From Chthonomonadales bacterium (GTDB taxonomy: Bacteria > Armatimonadota > Chthonomonadetes > Chthonomonadales > CAJBBX01), in contig DAIDHP010000028.1 of assembly GCA_027459625.1 (NCBI GenBank), forward strand, positions 1 to 50,436: 50,436 bases of DNA, written 5' to 3'. The notes under the pieces are model-generated. The model saw only the letters and a program-made list of their open reading frames with translations. It did no database searches and was not told where the DNA came from. Shown piece after piece: positions 1 through 10,777 of this stretch. Position numbers and translations under genes: made by a program. How positions within the stretch are numbered: position 1 is the first letter of the stretch; every line of letters starts with the position of its first letter.

Positions 1-650
1 CTAATCCAGCAAATAAAGTCCAACGCCAAAGGCTTCAGAAGATTCGATAATTTCAGGGTCGCAGTCTTGTTTTTTCTAGGAAAGCTTGATCTCAGTCCAC
101 AAACTTCCCCATAGAGCCAATTTGAGAAAATAGGATTGCGTCCATTTTAATCAAACGGTATGTTTTCCATTATCCTCTCGCTCGTCGGCGGAGCATGATA
201 CAATTCCAGCCTATTGATATTGTATCCTAAGATACATAAATTCATACGGATTAAACAGGATTGCGAGAGCGAATTGATCGGCCCCACCAGTTGATTTGTA
301 CGTTGTGAATGAAGCGATGCGTTCTAATGTCTGCGCGTGGGCGAGTTCTTCCATTCTCTTATGACTCACAACGGGATTTGTCGCTCCTATCAACCGTTAA
401 AAGCTGATCTCTTTAACGCACACGCATGCAATCCCTCTCTCCACGCTCTTCATTAAACGTTTCACAGTATCTCGAAGCCCTTTCAAATCCTTTTGTCTGT
501 GTCTGTATAAATATTCATACTCACCCGAATCAACCTTTGCCTGTAAGGTTGACATTGCTACAAATGAAAGTGTAGCCTATACGTATAAAACTTTTTTTAG
601 CAAGGAAAAAATTCAGGACACCTGATTAACGGATGAGATTTATGAATATT
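1..650. other. Left-end region without a supported gene
   Basis: No intact gene is supported here. On the minus strand, a frame from about 545 down to 211 reads as plausible protein but is broken by one TAA between roughly 400 and 405. The downstream 60 codons stay open to the stop at 211. Further left, minus-strand frames near 1-75 carry short protein-like stretches interrupted by stops. This could be a decayed gene or chance, and I cannot assign a family. A TTGACA hexamer at 549-554 lies upstream of the next gene, but no convincing -10 box is spaced correctly from it. Confidence 0.35.
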
Positions 651-663
651 CGAGGTGATAAAA

Positions 664-1416
664 ATGATTGGATTGAAAATTCTCCTGGGTTTGATATTGA
701 CTACTACGGTCACAAACGTCTCCGCCACCCATCTAATGAGTCAGTGCGTTAAAGCGACCTCGAAGATTAAAACGCTTGGATGTATTATGCGGTTAACGAT
801 TGATTTCGGCGGCGGCGGGGGACCTATGAAAGCGGTGAAAAGGGACGAGAATTACCGGATATTCTATTCAAAGCCGTCTAAAATCGCGGTGGTTTGCACC
901 GGTTGTTCGGTAACCGGAGGGAACGCCACCGGGCGTGAGGACGCCGCATACCCTCAATACCCTCGCGCTATTATATCAAATGGAAGTTGGACTTATGTGT
1001 TGGATAGTTCAACGAATAGATATCTCCTTCAGCGAGAGGATATTACAGGAGCCTTATTTAAGGAATACGGCTCCGGCGCCTTTGATGATTATGAATTTGG
1101 CTCTTTGGTCTTTGATAAGCGAAATATTGAGGGAGCTGGATTGATTCAAGATTCGCGAAAATACGGCAAAGTATTAAAGCAACAGGTGATTGACCATGTG
1201 TTATGCGATGTCTTGAGCACTTCATTGCCATCCGGACCAATGACATACTGGATCGGCCACAAGGATCATCTACTACGACAGGTTAAAACGGATATGTCCG
1301 GGGGGATGGTGATAACAGAGAGATACCAAATATCCATCGAGAATGGCCGCCTGCCGGCGGATGCATTCCGAATCTCTCCGCCGCCGGGAGCTGTAAAGGT
1401 TGACATGCTGAATTAG
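664..1416 (+). CDS. LolA-like outer-membrane lipoprotein-sorting-type protein
   Basis: A secreted protein of 250 residues with an N-terminal hydrophobic signal peptide (LKILLGLILTTTVTNVSA) followed by a mature domain rich in beta strands. The overall pattern resembles the LolA / DUF2092 periplasmic fold: an early MRLTID strand, then ISNGSWTYVLD, then TYWIGHKDHLLRQV, then a C-terminal segment on parameter-dependent fit. Members of this fold bind lipid or lipoprotein acyl chains in the periplasm. I chose ATG 664 over the in-frame GTG 655 because a strong Shine-Dalgarno GAGGTGAT (652-659) overlaps the GTG and is well placed for the ATG. The gene stands alone, with about 300 bases to the next gene. 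The family call is moderate because I see only the fold pattern and no catalytic motif. Confidence 0.55.
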   Translation: MIGLKILLGLILTTTVTNVSATHLMSQCVKATSKIKTLGCIMRLTIDFGGGGGPMKAVKRDENYRIFYSKPSKIAVVCTGCSVTGGNATGREDAAYPQYPRAIISNGSWTYVLDSSTNRYLLQREDITGALFKEYGSGAFDDYEFGSLVFDKRNIEGAGLIQDSRKYGKVLKQQVIDHVLCDVLSTSLPSGPMTYWIGHKDHLLRQVKTDMSGGMVITERYQISIENGRLPADAFRISPPPGAVKVDMLN

Positions 1417-1659
1417 CGGAATGCCTGTTAGCTTATAAAGGCAATCCGTGACTTGGACGGACGAATTGACCGGAGCCAACTGTTATCTTAGTGCTGGGAT
1501 GCATGGTCACAATCACGCATTATGTTCGAAACCTGCGGGGTTGCCAGTACGCCCTATGTACCAATATAAAGTGAGATAGCCTTGATATCAAAATTACACT
1601 TCAGGACAACAGACTGAAACAATGTAACAGTGACCATTGGCTTCTCAACAGGATTAGTT

Positions 1660-1689
1660 TTGCTGACAAGAGTGTGGCGGGAGTATAAT
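1660..1689 (+). promoter_or_regulatory. Putative sigma-70 promoter of the beta-propeller gene
   Basis: A perfect TATAAT lies at 1684-1689. Possible -35 boxes are TTGCTG at 1660-1665 (spacer 18) or CTGACA at 1663-1668 (spacer 15). The predicted transcript start is about 25 bases before the ATG at 1719. The rest of the 1417-1718 gap shows nothing recognisable. Confidence 0.5.
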
Positions 1690-1718
1690 CTTTTTAATGG
1701 TTGGTAGGGACATGACAT

Positions 1719-2924
1719 ATGAGGAAAAAGTTCAATTTGAATAGGAAACAAAGCCTATACAACGACCATAAGTTGGAATCGCCCCTCAACCGCCGGGAGT
1801 TTATCGCACTCGCAGGCGGGGCGACGGCTTCCCTGTTGCTGGGAGGGAGCGTTGCCGGAAACGCAACAACGCGTTCGATCGGTGGTTTGCAGCATGGCGA
1901 CGCCCTTCATCAAGTGCCGCGACAATCGGGAAATGGTGTTGATAGGGGAGCAACGGGAGAGCTGAAGTGGAAATATGCGACGTTGAATCGTGTGAAATCC
2001 ACTCCTGCGGTCGGCTCGGACGGCACATCCTATGTGAGTTTTTGCGATAATTATCTTTACGCGATTAATCAAAACGGTATATTAAAATGGAAATATGACG
2101 CTGGGGATATGATTGTCTCCTCTCCAGTGATCGGCTTCGATGGAACTATCCATTTGGGGGCGCAAGACGGCAAGCTTCACGCACTTAAACCGAATGGCTC
2201 TTTGAAATGGATGTGTGATACGGGAACCCATGTTTGCGCCTCTCCAGGCGTCAGTTCGGATGGATTAATCCATGTGGTATCGGCAAGCCTGCATGGAATC
2301 GATTACCTTCACGCAATCAACCCCGATGGAACGGAGAAGTGGAAATACGGCTTGGATGACTGGGTGGTATGCCCCCCAGCCATAGGTTCGGACGGGACCA
2401 TCTATTTGGGATCATTTGATGGCAATCTTCACGCGATTGGTCCCGACGGCATGCTGAAATGGACCTTCAACATCGCTCATACCGTGATTTCATCCCCAAA
2501 AGTCAGTAGGAATGGAATCATTTACGTGTGTTCATTTGCACAAACGCTCCATGCTTTCATGCCAGACGGATCATTGAAATGGAAGAATGTTATTGGGAAT
2601 GGATTGTTATCATCCCCCGTTATCGGGGCTAATGGAAACATTTATATTGGATCCGAAGACCACAATCTTTATGCGATAAATCCCGACGGCACACCGGCGT
2701 GGAAGTACGCCACTGGTGGCGCTGCGCACTTTTCTCCCGCCATCGGGTCGGAAGGAACCATTTATGTGGGGTCAGCGGATAATTATCTCCATGCGGTTAA
2801 TCCCAACGGCGCATTGAAATGGAAGCATGCAACCGGAGGCAAGGTGACATCTTCTCTCGCTATCACACCGGATGGAACGGTCATTGCGGGTTCGGATGAC
2901 CATTATTTATATGCGATTAATTAG
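1719..2924 (+). CDS. Exported eight-bladed PQQ-type beta-propeller protein
   Basis: A 401-residue protein. Residues about 24-48 form a Tat-type signal: NRREFIALAGG followed by a hydrophobic run ending near GSVAGNA. The rest is about eight tandem repeats of roughly 40 residues with the pattern SSPVIGxDGTIYVGSxDxxLHAINPDGxLKWKYATG, typical of PQQ-like (WD40-like quinoprotein) propellers. The chain starts with a GELKWKY half-blade and stops exactly at LYAIN, so the two ends probably close the ring by a Velcro strand swap. There is no quinoprotein dehydrogenase catalytic domain, so this is probably a binding or scaffold protein folded in the cytoplasm and exported by Tat. A promoter with TATAAT lies just upstream. 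The ligand is unknown. Confidence 0.8.
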   Translation: MRKKFNLNRKQSLYNDHKLESPLNRREFIALAGGATASLLLGGSVAGNATTRSIGGLQHGDALHQVPRQSGNGVDRGATGELKWKYATLNRVKSTPAVGSDGTSYVSFCDNYLYAINQNGILKWKYDAGDMIVSSPVIGFDGTIHLGAQDGKLHALKPNGSLKWMCDTGTHVCASPGVSSDGLIHVVSASLHGIDYLHAINPDGTEKWKYGLDDWVVCPPAIGSDGTIYLGSFDGNLHAIGPDGMLKWTFNIAHTVISSPKVSRNGIIYVCSFAQTLHAFMPDGSLKWKNVIGNGLLSSPVIGANGNIYIGSEDHNLYAINPDGTPAWKYATGGAAHFSPAIGSEGTIYVGSADNYLHAVNPNGALKWKHATGGKVTSSLAITPDGTVIAGSDDHYLYAIN

Positions 2925-3053
2925 GCTGGGATCGCATTCTCTCGGAAATTCGGCATTTGAATTTGAAATTAGGGGGCTTCGGTGAAGAGCAATGTCGTCG
3001 AATACGGCTACTGTTTTATCCCTATGGAATAAGGAACTGAGCGATCCCCATTT

Positions 3054-3082
3054 TTGACAATCCTTTACTTGCATGCTATAAT
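3054..3082 (+). promoter_or_regulatory. Consensus sigma-70 promoter for the secreted-protein cluster
   Basis: TTGACA at 3054-3059 and TATAAT at 3077-3082 are separated by exactly 17 bases, with TGC just before the -10 (extended -10). This is a full-consensus promoter. The predicted start near 3089 leaves a leader of about 40 bases before the ATG at 3129. Confidence 0.85.
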
Positions 3083-3128
3083 ACCGTTCAAGAGATCCAT
3101 GCGCAAATCACCCTGATCGGACATCATA

Positions 3129-4115
3129 ATGAAAGTAAAAACCATCCTTCCCATTCTCATAGGCTTCGTTCTGGCTGGCGGCGCAACGCACGCCCAAACA
3201 GCCCAGCCCGCCCAGAGCGCACCGTCCACGGTTTACACCTACAAATTCACACCCAACAAACCGCTGAGGTATAAAATCGTGGCGTTTATCAAGGGCATTA
3301 TCCCCGTGCTTAACTCCGTCCCTTCCGAGGATATGGACGCCACCCTGACATTGGTATATGACGCAATCCCCAGCGCGGCACCGACATCCAATGATACGAA
3401 TCTTAAGTTCAAGGTCGTATCCGCCGATGCGGAGGTGGAGAAGATTCCCTTTCCGATAGATCCGCAGCAGGCGGCGGCTATATTGAATCAGTCCATCACT
3501 TTGGCTCCGACAGGACAGGTTGTCTACACGGCTCCCGGACAGAAACTGCCTTTCAGCATCACCATACCGGGGGTGGATCCTACTAAGTTCTACTCCTTGT
3601 TGTTGCCTATCGTCTTTCCTCAGACGCCAATAGCGCCCGGAGACACATGGACATACGACAACCCCTTTTTCGGCAATACAGGGGTTCCTCCTGTGACGAA
3701 CGCGGTTTTCCTTCCTTCGCAGAAAGGGACGTCCCCATCCATAAGCGAGAACCTGCTCAAGGATCCTTTCATTCCGCATACCCCCGCATACTCTAATTTC
3801 GGGGAGCAATTCAGCCTCAAGATCGATCAGAAGCTGGATCAGGCGAAGAAACCGGTGGCGGAGGGCGTGTCGCCATATCAGACTCGCAACGGATTCATCA
3901 TGGGGGAGGGGATTTTCTCTTATGACAAGAACACGGGAATTTTCACGAAGGGCGAGATGTTGATTAAGGCGCAAATTGTGGATAAGATTCTAGGCGTTCC
4001 GGTTTCACCGGATATTCCAAAAGAGACAAACAGCCACATCCAAGCCAAAGTGATGATCAAGTTGCTCGGTTCGCCGACCTCCACAACGGCGACCGCCCCG
4101 GAGAAGACTCAATGA
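3129..4115 (+). CDS. Secreted protein of unknown function, first of three tandem genes
   Basis: A 328-residue protein with a clear signal peptide (KTILPILIGFVLAGG, likely cut after THA). The mature part starts with an Ala/Pro-rich linker, then a strand-rich domain beginning YTYKFTPNKPLRYKIV. A central GDTWTYDNPFFG-like segment marks the second half. The next two genes share the same plan: signal peptide, an opening Y-x-L/Y-x-Y/R strand with a basic motif, and a GDxW or GDQAPF turn mid-protein. They look like diverged paralogues. The general pattern resembles DUF6263-like exported proteins, but that is a loose resemblance. The stop codon overlaps the next start (ATGA at 4112-4115), so translation is probably coupled. 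A consensus promoter lies 47 bases upstream. Confidence 0.7.
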   Translation: MKVKTILPILIGFVLAGGATHAQTAQPAQSAPSTVYTYKFTPNKPLRYKIVAFIKGIIPVLNSVPSEDMDATLTLVYDAIPSAAPTSNDTNLKFKVVSADAEVEKIPFPIDPQQAAAILNQSITLAPTGQVVYTAPGQKLPFSITIPGVDPTKFYSLLLPIVFPQTPIAPGDTWTYDNPFFGNTGVPPVTNAVFLPSQKGTSPSISENLLKDPFIPHTPAYSNFGEQFSLKIDQKLDQAKKPVAEGVSPYQTRNGFIMGEGIFSYDKNTGIFTKGEMLIKAQIVDKILGVPVSPDIPKETNSHIQAKVMIKLLGSPTSTTATAPEKTQ

Positions 4116-4960
4116 AGATGTGTTTCTTACGCCATTTGTTATTCATTTCACTCATCACGGTCTGTTCATTCGTTGTGCCTATGAAAACGGCTCGCGCCGA
4201 TGACACCTACACTCTGCAACGCATCTATCATGCTGGTGACAAGGACCGTTATCACGTGAATATCGTCGTCGAGGGGACATACCAGCCGGAGGGTCTCCTC
4301 GCCAAGCCTATGAAGGTTCGGCAAGAGATTGACGCCGTCGTAGAAGAGGACACAAAGGAGGTGCGCCCGGACGGCACCATCATCTTGGAATCGCGTATCA
4401 TTTCCGGGGTTACGAAATCCGATCAGGGCACAGTCAAACTCGATACGATTGGCAAACCGGTAGTGACCGGCTGGGGAGCCGACGGAAAAATCATCCAGCC
4501 GACCGGCGATCCCGCCGCCGCAGCGCAGATCGTGCAATTGGACACCCTACCTGGCATTGATCTGAAACTTCCGCATCCCATGAAAATAGGTGACCAAGCT
4601 CCTTTTGAATTGGCATGCGGGTTCACAAACGATCAAAAAATAACGGGCAACATCCAGATGGTTGCCTTGGTGGACAAAGTGGAGGATTACAAAGGCAAGG
4701 CGGTAGAATTGAAATTGACGGGAAACGGCGTGGTGGCGGCGCATGTTGGCGATGTGTATAAGCCCGACCCAAATCATCCTAATCAGATGATTCCATCCAT
4801 GGTGAAAAACGAGGATCAATCTTTCAAATTGGAGACCACTACATACGTGGATCCGGTGACTGGAAAGACCATTAGCGTATCCGGCAAATTAACTAGTCCG
4901 AAGTTCACCAATATCTCCGATGTGACCATAACCTACACCAGGCAATTACTGACCAAATGA
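4112..4960 (+). CDS. Secreted protein of unknown function, second of three tandem genes
   Basis: A 282-residue protein with a signal peptide (FLRHLLFISLITVCSFVV, cleavage near TARA-DD). The mature domain opens YTLQRIYHAGDKDRYHV, the counterpart of the opening strand in the flanking genes. It contains a MKIGDQAPFEL turn in the second half, matching the GD-x-W segments of its neighbours. There are no cysteine pairs, metal motifs or catalytic signatures that I can name. The start overlaps the upstream stop by four bases and the downstream gene follows after seven bases, so the three genes are one operon. Likely location is periplasm or cell surface. The function is unknown. Confidence 0.7.
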   Translation: MKMCFLRHLLFISLITVCSFVVPMKTARADDTYTLQRIYHAGDKDRYHVNIVVEGTYQPEGLLAKPMKVRQEIDAVVEEDTKEVRPDGTIILESRIISGVTKSDQGTVKLDTIGKPVVTGWGADGKIIQPTGDPAAAAQIVQLDTLPGIDLKLPHPMKIGDQAPFELACGFTNDQKITGNIQMVALVDKVEDYKGKAVELKLTGNGVVAAHVGDVYKPDPNHPNQMIPSMVKNEDQSFKLETTTYVDPVTGKTISVSGKLTSPKFTNISDVTITYTRQLLTK

Positions 4961-4967
4961 CGAGTGA

Positions 4968-5801
4968 ATGAGTATGAAAAGGACAAACGTATTATTTGCA
5001 GTGCTGTTGATGCTAACCCTCAGTTCGGGGATCGCCCATGCGCAATATCTCCTTCGCTACAAGTTCGTCAAGGGCGCCAAGTGGGTCTATCAGACACACA
5101 TGCAGGTGCAAACAGGTCTGCCGGGTGAACCGCCAGGCCAGGGGATGTTCACCGTGCATGGTGATGGCGACACCACGATATCGATTGTCCGTATTCTCGC
5201 CAACGGCGATGCGCGCATATACGCCACCACGCCGAATTTTCTCCTCCAAGGATCCACGGCTCCCACCCCACGTAACGTCAAAACCACCTATTTTACGATG
5301 TCCTCCATTGGGAGAATGAGCGCGGTGAAATTGCCCGTATCCCCCAAGGGAAGCCCTTTTATGGTGTCCGCGATCAATCCTGACGCTCTATCCACCGATT
5401 CCCTGCTGTTGCCCGTGCGGAAGGTCAAGCAGGGGGATAGTTGGAGTTTGGAGGAGCCAAACCCCATACGTAATTCGCCTCCATGGAGGATCACAACCAA
5501 ATTCACGAAACTGCTTGGCACAAGCAAAAATCCGATCGCCGTTTTGACTTCCGTGTATAACATTCCCATCTCCGCCAAGGTGAATGATCCGTCCGGCGTC
5601 GGGCCTGGTATGACGGCGAATGGAAAGATGATCATACATCGCACCACTTTCTTTTCCGTGCGCGAAGGCAAGATGTTGAAAACCGTTATCAGCGGTACGG
5701 GCAAAATTCATGTTGGCCCGTATGGCTATCGCAAACCCGCTCGGACTCCGATGGAGGTTGTGATCACCACCCAAGTCATTATGCAGTTGACAAAGGGTTA
5801 A
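4968..5801 (+). CDS. Secreted protein of unknown function, third of three tandem genes
   Basis: A 277-residue protein with a signal peptide (NVLFAVLLMLTLSSGIAHA). The mature domain opens YLLRYKFVKGAKWVYQTHM and carries VKQGDSWSLEEPNP near the middle. This layout is shared with the two upstream genes and supports a triplication followed by strong divergence. An in-frame ATG at 4974 is an alternative start and changes only two residues. Only 27 bases separate it from ligA with no terminator visible, so ligA may be read from the same transcript. The function is unknown. Confidence 0.7.
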   Translation: MSMKRTNVLFAVLLMLTLSSGIAHAQYLLRYKFVKGAKWVYQTHMQVQTGLPGEPPGQGMFTVHGDGDTTISIVRILANGDARIYATTPNFLLQGSTAPTPRNVKTTYFTMSSIGRMSAVKLPVSPKGSPFMVSAINPDALSTDSLLLPVRKVKQGDSWSLEEPNPIRNSPPWRITTKFTKLLGTSKNPIAVLTSVYNIPISAKVNDPSGVGPGMTANGKMIIHRTTFFSVREGKMLKTVISGTGKIHVGPYGYRKPARTPMEVVITTQVIMQLTKG

Positions 5802-5825
5802 ATAAAACGATTCCGAGAAGAATAG

Positions 5826-7907
<2,082 letters not shown>

Positions 7908-7928
7908 ACAGACCTCCCCCCTTACATG

Positions 7929-8648
7929 TTAACTCGAGGATACGGGCAACGTTGTGGTTTGTCGTATGCTCTTTTTGTTCGTATTCCAGTTGATGATTAC
8001 CGTGATCCGATTTCGATTTCCAACCAAACTTATGGGTATTCGGAATGAGAAATCTCTTTTTGCGGGAGCCACATACTGATTCCCCGACAAGAACATCCCC
8101 TGCTGATTTAATGAAAAAGTCATCGGAATATCCCTGTTTCCGGAGTTAATCGCTTGGACATTCAGATAATAATTCGTTCCCCCCTCGTTTGAGTTCCGCG
8201 TGATTCCTTCGACTTTGACGGTCAACGGACTGGCGTTATGGGAATGGAACATATGAATGAACGTTAACGGGGTGGGGAACCCGGCGGGCATGTATTTGCC
8301 CGGGATAGTGACGCCTGCGAGAAGGACTAATAAAAGCACTACGCCGGACCAGATAACCGCCGGACGTCTGAAAAGTTGACGCAACTGATCCAAGAGGGAC
8401 GGTTGCGGGCGCTTGCGGTTTTCCTCGCTCTCCGCATCGATCTTAATCCATACTTGAGTTCTCAACGAGGGGGGAGGGATGACCACAGGTGCATTGTCCA
8501 GGACGTTCCAGACTTCTTTCATATCCTGGACTTCCCTTCGGCACGCTTCGCACTGGGCGAGATGGTTTTCAAGCGGAACAAGCATTGCCGGGGCTATTTT
8601 GCCCTCGCAATAATCCGATATCATCTCTTTTATTTTATCGCAATGCAT
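7929..8648 (-). CDS. Membrane-anchored zinc-finger anti-sigma factor
   Basis: A 239-residue protein. The N-terminal 40 residues form a zf-HC2 / ZAS domain with the HxxxCxxC zinc signature (HLAQCEAC, about residues 29-36). A single transmembrane segment (VIWSGVVLLLVLLAGVTI) lies near residues 94-111, followed by an extracytoplasmic strand-rich domain of about 120 residues. This is the usual plan of anti-sigma factors that hold an ECF sigma at the membrane until an outside signal arrives. The sigma gene lies immediately upstream on the same strand, 154 bases away, which supports the pairing. The outer sensor domain is not a family I recognise, so the signal is unknown. Confidence 0.85.
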   Translation of the reverse strand: MHCDKIKEMISDYCEGKIAPAMLVPLENHLAQCEACRREVQDMKEVWNVLDNAPVVIPPPSLRTQVWIKIDAESEENRKRPQPSLLDQLRQLFRRPAVIWSGVVLLLVLLAGVTIPGKYMPAGFPTPLTFIHMFHSHNASPLTVKVEGITRNSNEGGTNYYLNVQAINSGNRDIPMTFSLNQQGMFLSGNQYVAPAKRDFSFRIPISLVGNRNRITVIINWNTNKKSIRQTTTLPVSSS

Positions 8649-8802
8649 CTTGATGCTCCGTTTTGTCTACAATCAAATAAAATCAGGATCTTGCACAATA
8701 AATTGTTCAGTTATAACGCAAGGCGACTATCTTGAGTTATGAACATCCTTGACTGAATTCTGAAATGATCCAAATGAATAAGTTTTCGTTTATTCGACGC
8801 TT

Positions 8803-9363
8803 TTAAGATGTGAAATGTTCCTTAATCGGGGCTAAAATCTCTTTCAATGCAAGTCTGGCTCGATTGAGACGCGATTTCACCGTGCCTAAGGGCAGACCCA
8901 TGGTTTCCGCAATCTCTTCGTAGGATCGCTCTTCGAAGTGATAGAGTATGATCATTAGCCGTTGGTAATCCGGTAGTTCGTTAATGGCGGATTGAATGAG
9001 TTCCGATTCCATTTTCCTTTCCGCCAATTGAGGGGGCGTCGGGGACATATCCTCCACCTGAATATTCACCGAGGATTCCTCAAGCTGGATATACTCCTCC
9101 AAGGACTGCGTCGGGTGGTTTCGTTTGCGCTTCTTTTCGTCGAGGTACACGTTGTTCACTATGCGAAACAGCCATGTTATGAAAGCGCTATCCCCTCGAA
9201 AATTTGAGATTGCGTTATAGACACGCAAGAAGGATTCCGAGGCGATGTCGTTTGCCTCGTCGTAATTTCCGCAAAGCCGATAAGCGAAGTTGTAGACCTT
9301 CTTCTCGTATCTGCGCATCAGTTCATCAAAAGCGTTCCGATTACCTTTGCGGCATAAATCCAA
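8803..9363 (-). CDS. ECF-type RNA polymerase sigma factor
   Basis: About 186 residues with region 2 (YNFAYRLCGNYDEANDIASESFLRVY and the ITWLFRIVNN -10 binding part) and region 4 (LPDYQRLMIILYHFEERSYEEIAETM then GTVKSRLNRAR). It directs polymerase to stress or envelope promoters, and its partner anti-sigma follows. The start is doubtful. TTG 9363 has no ribosome binding site and cuts off residues that ECF proteins usually have. The frame is open upstream to about 9411, giving SEKNIL before DLCRKGN, as expected for the family. A Shine-Dalgarno GGAAGGAT near 9398-9405 is well placed for a rare ATT start at 9393-9391, which adds ten residues. I list the conservative start. Confidence 0.92.
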   Translation of the reverse strand: MDLCRKGNRNAFDELMRRYEKKVYNFAYRLCGNYDEANDIASESFLRVYNAISNFRGDSAFITWLFRIVNNVYLDEKKRKRNHPTQSLEEYIQLEESSVNIQVEDMSPTPPQLAERKMESELIQSAINELPDYQRLMIILYHFEERSYEEIAETMGLPLGTVKSRLNRARLALKEILAPIKEHFTS

Positions 9364-9478
9364 TATGTTTTTTTCGCTGAGATCGCGCGTAATCCGTATC
9401 CTTCCGAGTTAAAAGGTCTCAAAGCCTCCGAATTGAGTGGGTGAAACGATGAACCGTTTGCGCAGCAAGGATGACGCG

Positions 9479-10009
9479 CTATCGGTTCCCGCTAAGCCCC
9501 ACTTTTTTTGCGGCAGCTTGATCCAAAGCCTGCATCTCCTCCTTGGTAAGGGGATGGGTGGGCTGTCCTTCGGACATTCCCTTGGCGTACACGCGAATAC
9601 TGTTTCGGCTGAATACGCTGCTCATCACAATTCCGCTGCGTTTGGAGTCTATTATCGCCAATGCGAAGCTTTGCGCCCCGCCAACGTCCTCGAACGCATC
9701 GTATCGCACAACCCCAACTCGCTGCAAGCAATTTTCAAGGGTGGCTTCCATTGACTCTATTTTTTTCTCAATTTGATCCATGCGATTGGTGTTTTTGTTG
9801 ACCGTACCCATATATTGATCCAATATCTCTTCAAGTATCCCTCCACTGGTTCCGCGAGTCAAGCGTTGGTAGAGGCGAATGAGCTTGGATACCTTCCCTA
9901 TAAGATATAAAAGGCAGATCAGCATCACCAAGAACAAGGCTCCGAGAACCGCTAAAATAATCTCAAGATTTTGGGGGATACCGCCGACGACATGGGATGG
10001 ATTTAACAT
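9479..10009 (-). CDS. DUF4446 family membrane protein
   Basis: A 176-residue protein with one N-terminal transmembrane helix (IILAVLGALFLVMLICLLYLI), then a charged coiled-coil stretch of about residues 60-100 (MDQIEKKIESMEATLENCL). The C-terminal domain is the recognisable DUF4446 signature: QRVGVVRYDAFEDVGGAQSFALAI, then SRNSIRVYAKG and PLTKEEMQAL. The family is conserved in Gram-positive and related lineages without a known function. An AGGAGG lies 12 bases upstream of the ATG, a slightly long spacing. It is divergent from signal peptidase I with about 100 bases between. That gap carries an ACAGGT / ACCTGT inverted repeat near 10029-10052 that could affect either gene. Confidence 0.85.
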   Translation of the reverse strand: MLNPSHVVGGIPQNLEIILAVLGALFLVMLICLLYLIGKVSKLIRLYQRLTRGTSGGILEEILDQYMGTVNKNTNRMDQIEKKIESMEATLENCLQRVGVVRYDAFEDVGGAQSFALAIIDSKRSGIVMSSVFSRNSIRVYAKGMSEGQPTHPLTKEEMQALDQAAAKKVGLSGNR

Positions 10010-10110
10010 AACTCTTCAAAACCTCCTAACAGGTAACGGAAAAAAAACCTGTCACGTATTTTATACTAATTCATTTCGTAACCATAGGTAATAAGAACGA
10101 GGATCGTTAC

Positions 10111-10602
10111 ATGTCAAATCAAACGAAAAGACAAATAATATTGCTCGCCATATTTTCGATAATTGTCATTGCATTCGCGTCCATTTTCAAAGTAGCGATA
10201 GTTCAAGGGCAGTCCATGCTTCCCACCTTTCGAAATGGCGAGGTGGTCATTGTAAATAAGCTATCCACAAACTTAAAGTCTTTGAAAAGAGGTGATGTGG
10301 TAATTCTCCACACTCGACATGACGATCTGATTAAACGTATCGCTTACCTTCCCGGGGATGTGATTCCTTATCCCTACTCCTTGGCATTCCGAAGGGTGTG
10401 GAAATATTTCGATGTCATTCACAAACATATTAAGTACGATAAGAATGGGGATCATGTGGATATAAAGGTTCCTCCGGGATATATTGTTGTGCTGGGAGAT
10501 AACTTGGAGGTGTCCGATGACAGTCGTTACTTTGGCCCTCTTCCCCTCCAGGATATCGAAGGAAAGGTGATTGACGCACCCCCGGCACCCTATCATCTCT
10601 GA
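10111..10602 (+). CDS. lepB: Signal peptidase I
   Basis: Cuts signal peptides from exported proteins at the outer face of the inner membrane. At 163 residues it is a short, single-anchor form. An N-terminal membrane helix (IILLAIFSIIVIAFASIF) is followed by the catalytic serine S35 in QGQSMLPT and the catalytic lysine K75 in LIKRIAYLPGD. The box E motif GDN...SDDSRYFGPL follows near the C-terminus. All S26 family boxes are present and the serine-lysine spacing of 40 is normal. The ribosome binding site is GAGGATC just before the ATG. The window has many signal-peptide proteins that would be its substrates. Confidence 0.93.
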   Translation: MSNQTKRQIILLAIFSIIVIAFASIFKVAIVQGQSMLPTFRNGEVVIVNKLSTNLKSLKRGDVVILHTRHDDLIKRIAYLPGDVIPYPYSLAFRRVWKYFDVIHKHIKYDKNGDHVDIKVPPGYIVVLGDNLEVSDDSRYFGPLPLQDIEGKVIDAPPAPYHL

Positions 10603-10777
10603 CATGTACCCATGTGACGATTAATTGTATCACGCCTCTTCGCCCTTTGTAAATGGAAAGGGGGGAGAGAGGACGGCAAAATGGGAATTGGCAATGAGTC
10701 GATACAAGCCTGATTGCGACACAGGGGAGGCTTTCGACTATTCGTGATGACTGCTCATTTCCGCTCCGGGAGGGACG

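Noticed and set aside
3108-3974. A 288-codon minus-strand frame opposite the first secreted protein gene
   Set aside because: It is the shadow of a gene with a signal peptide, promoter and operon partners; its own product is rich in Arg and Cys with no recognisable motifs.
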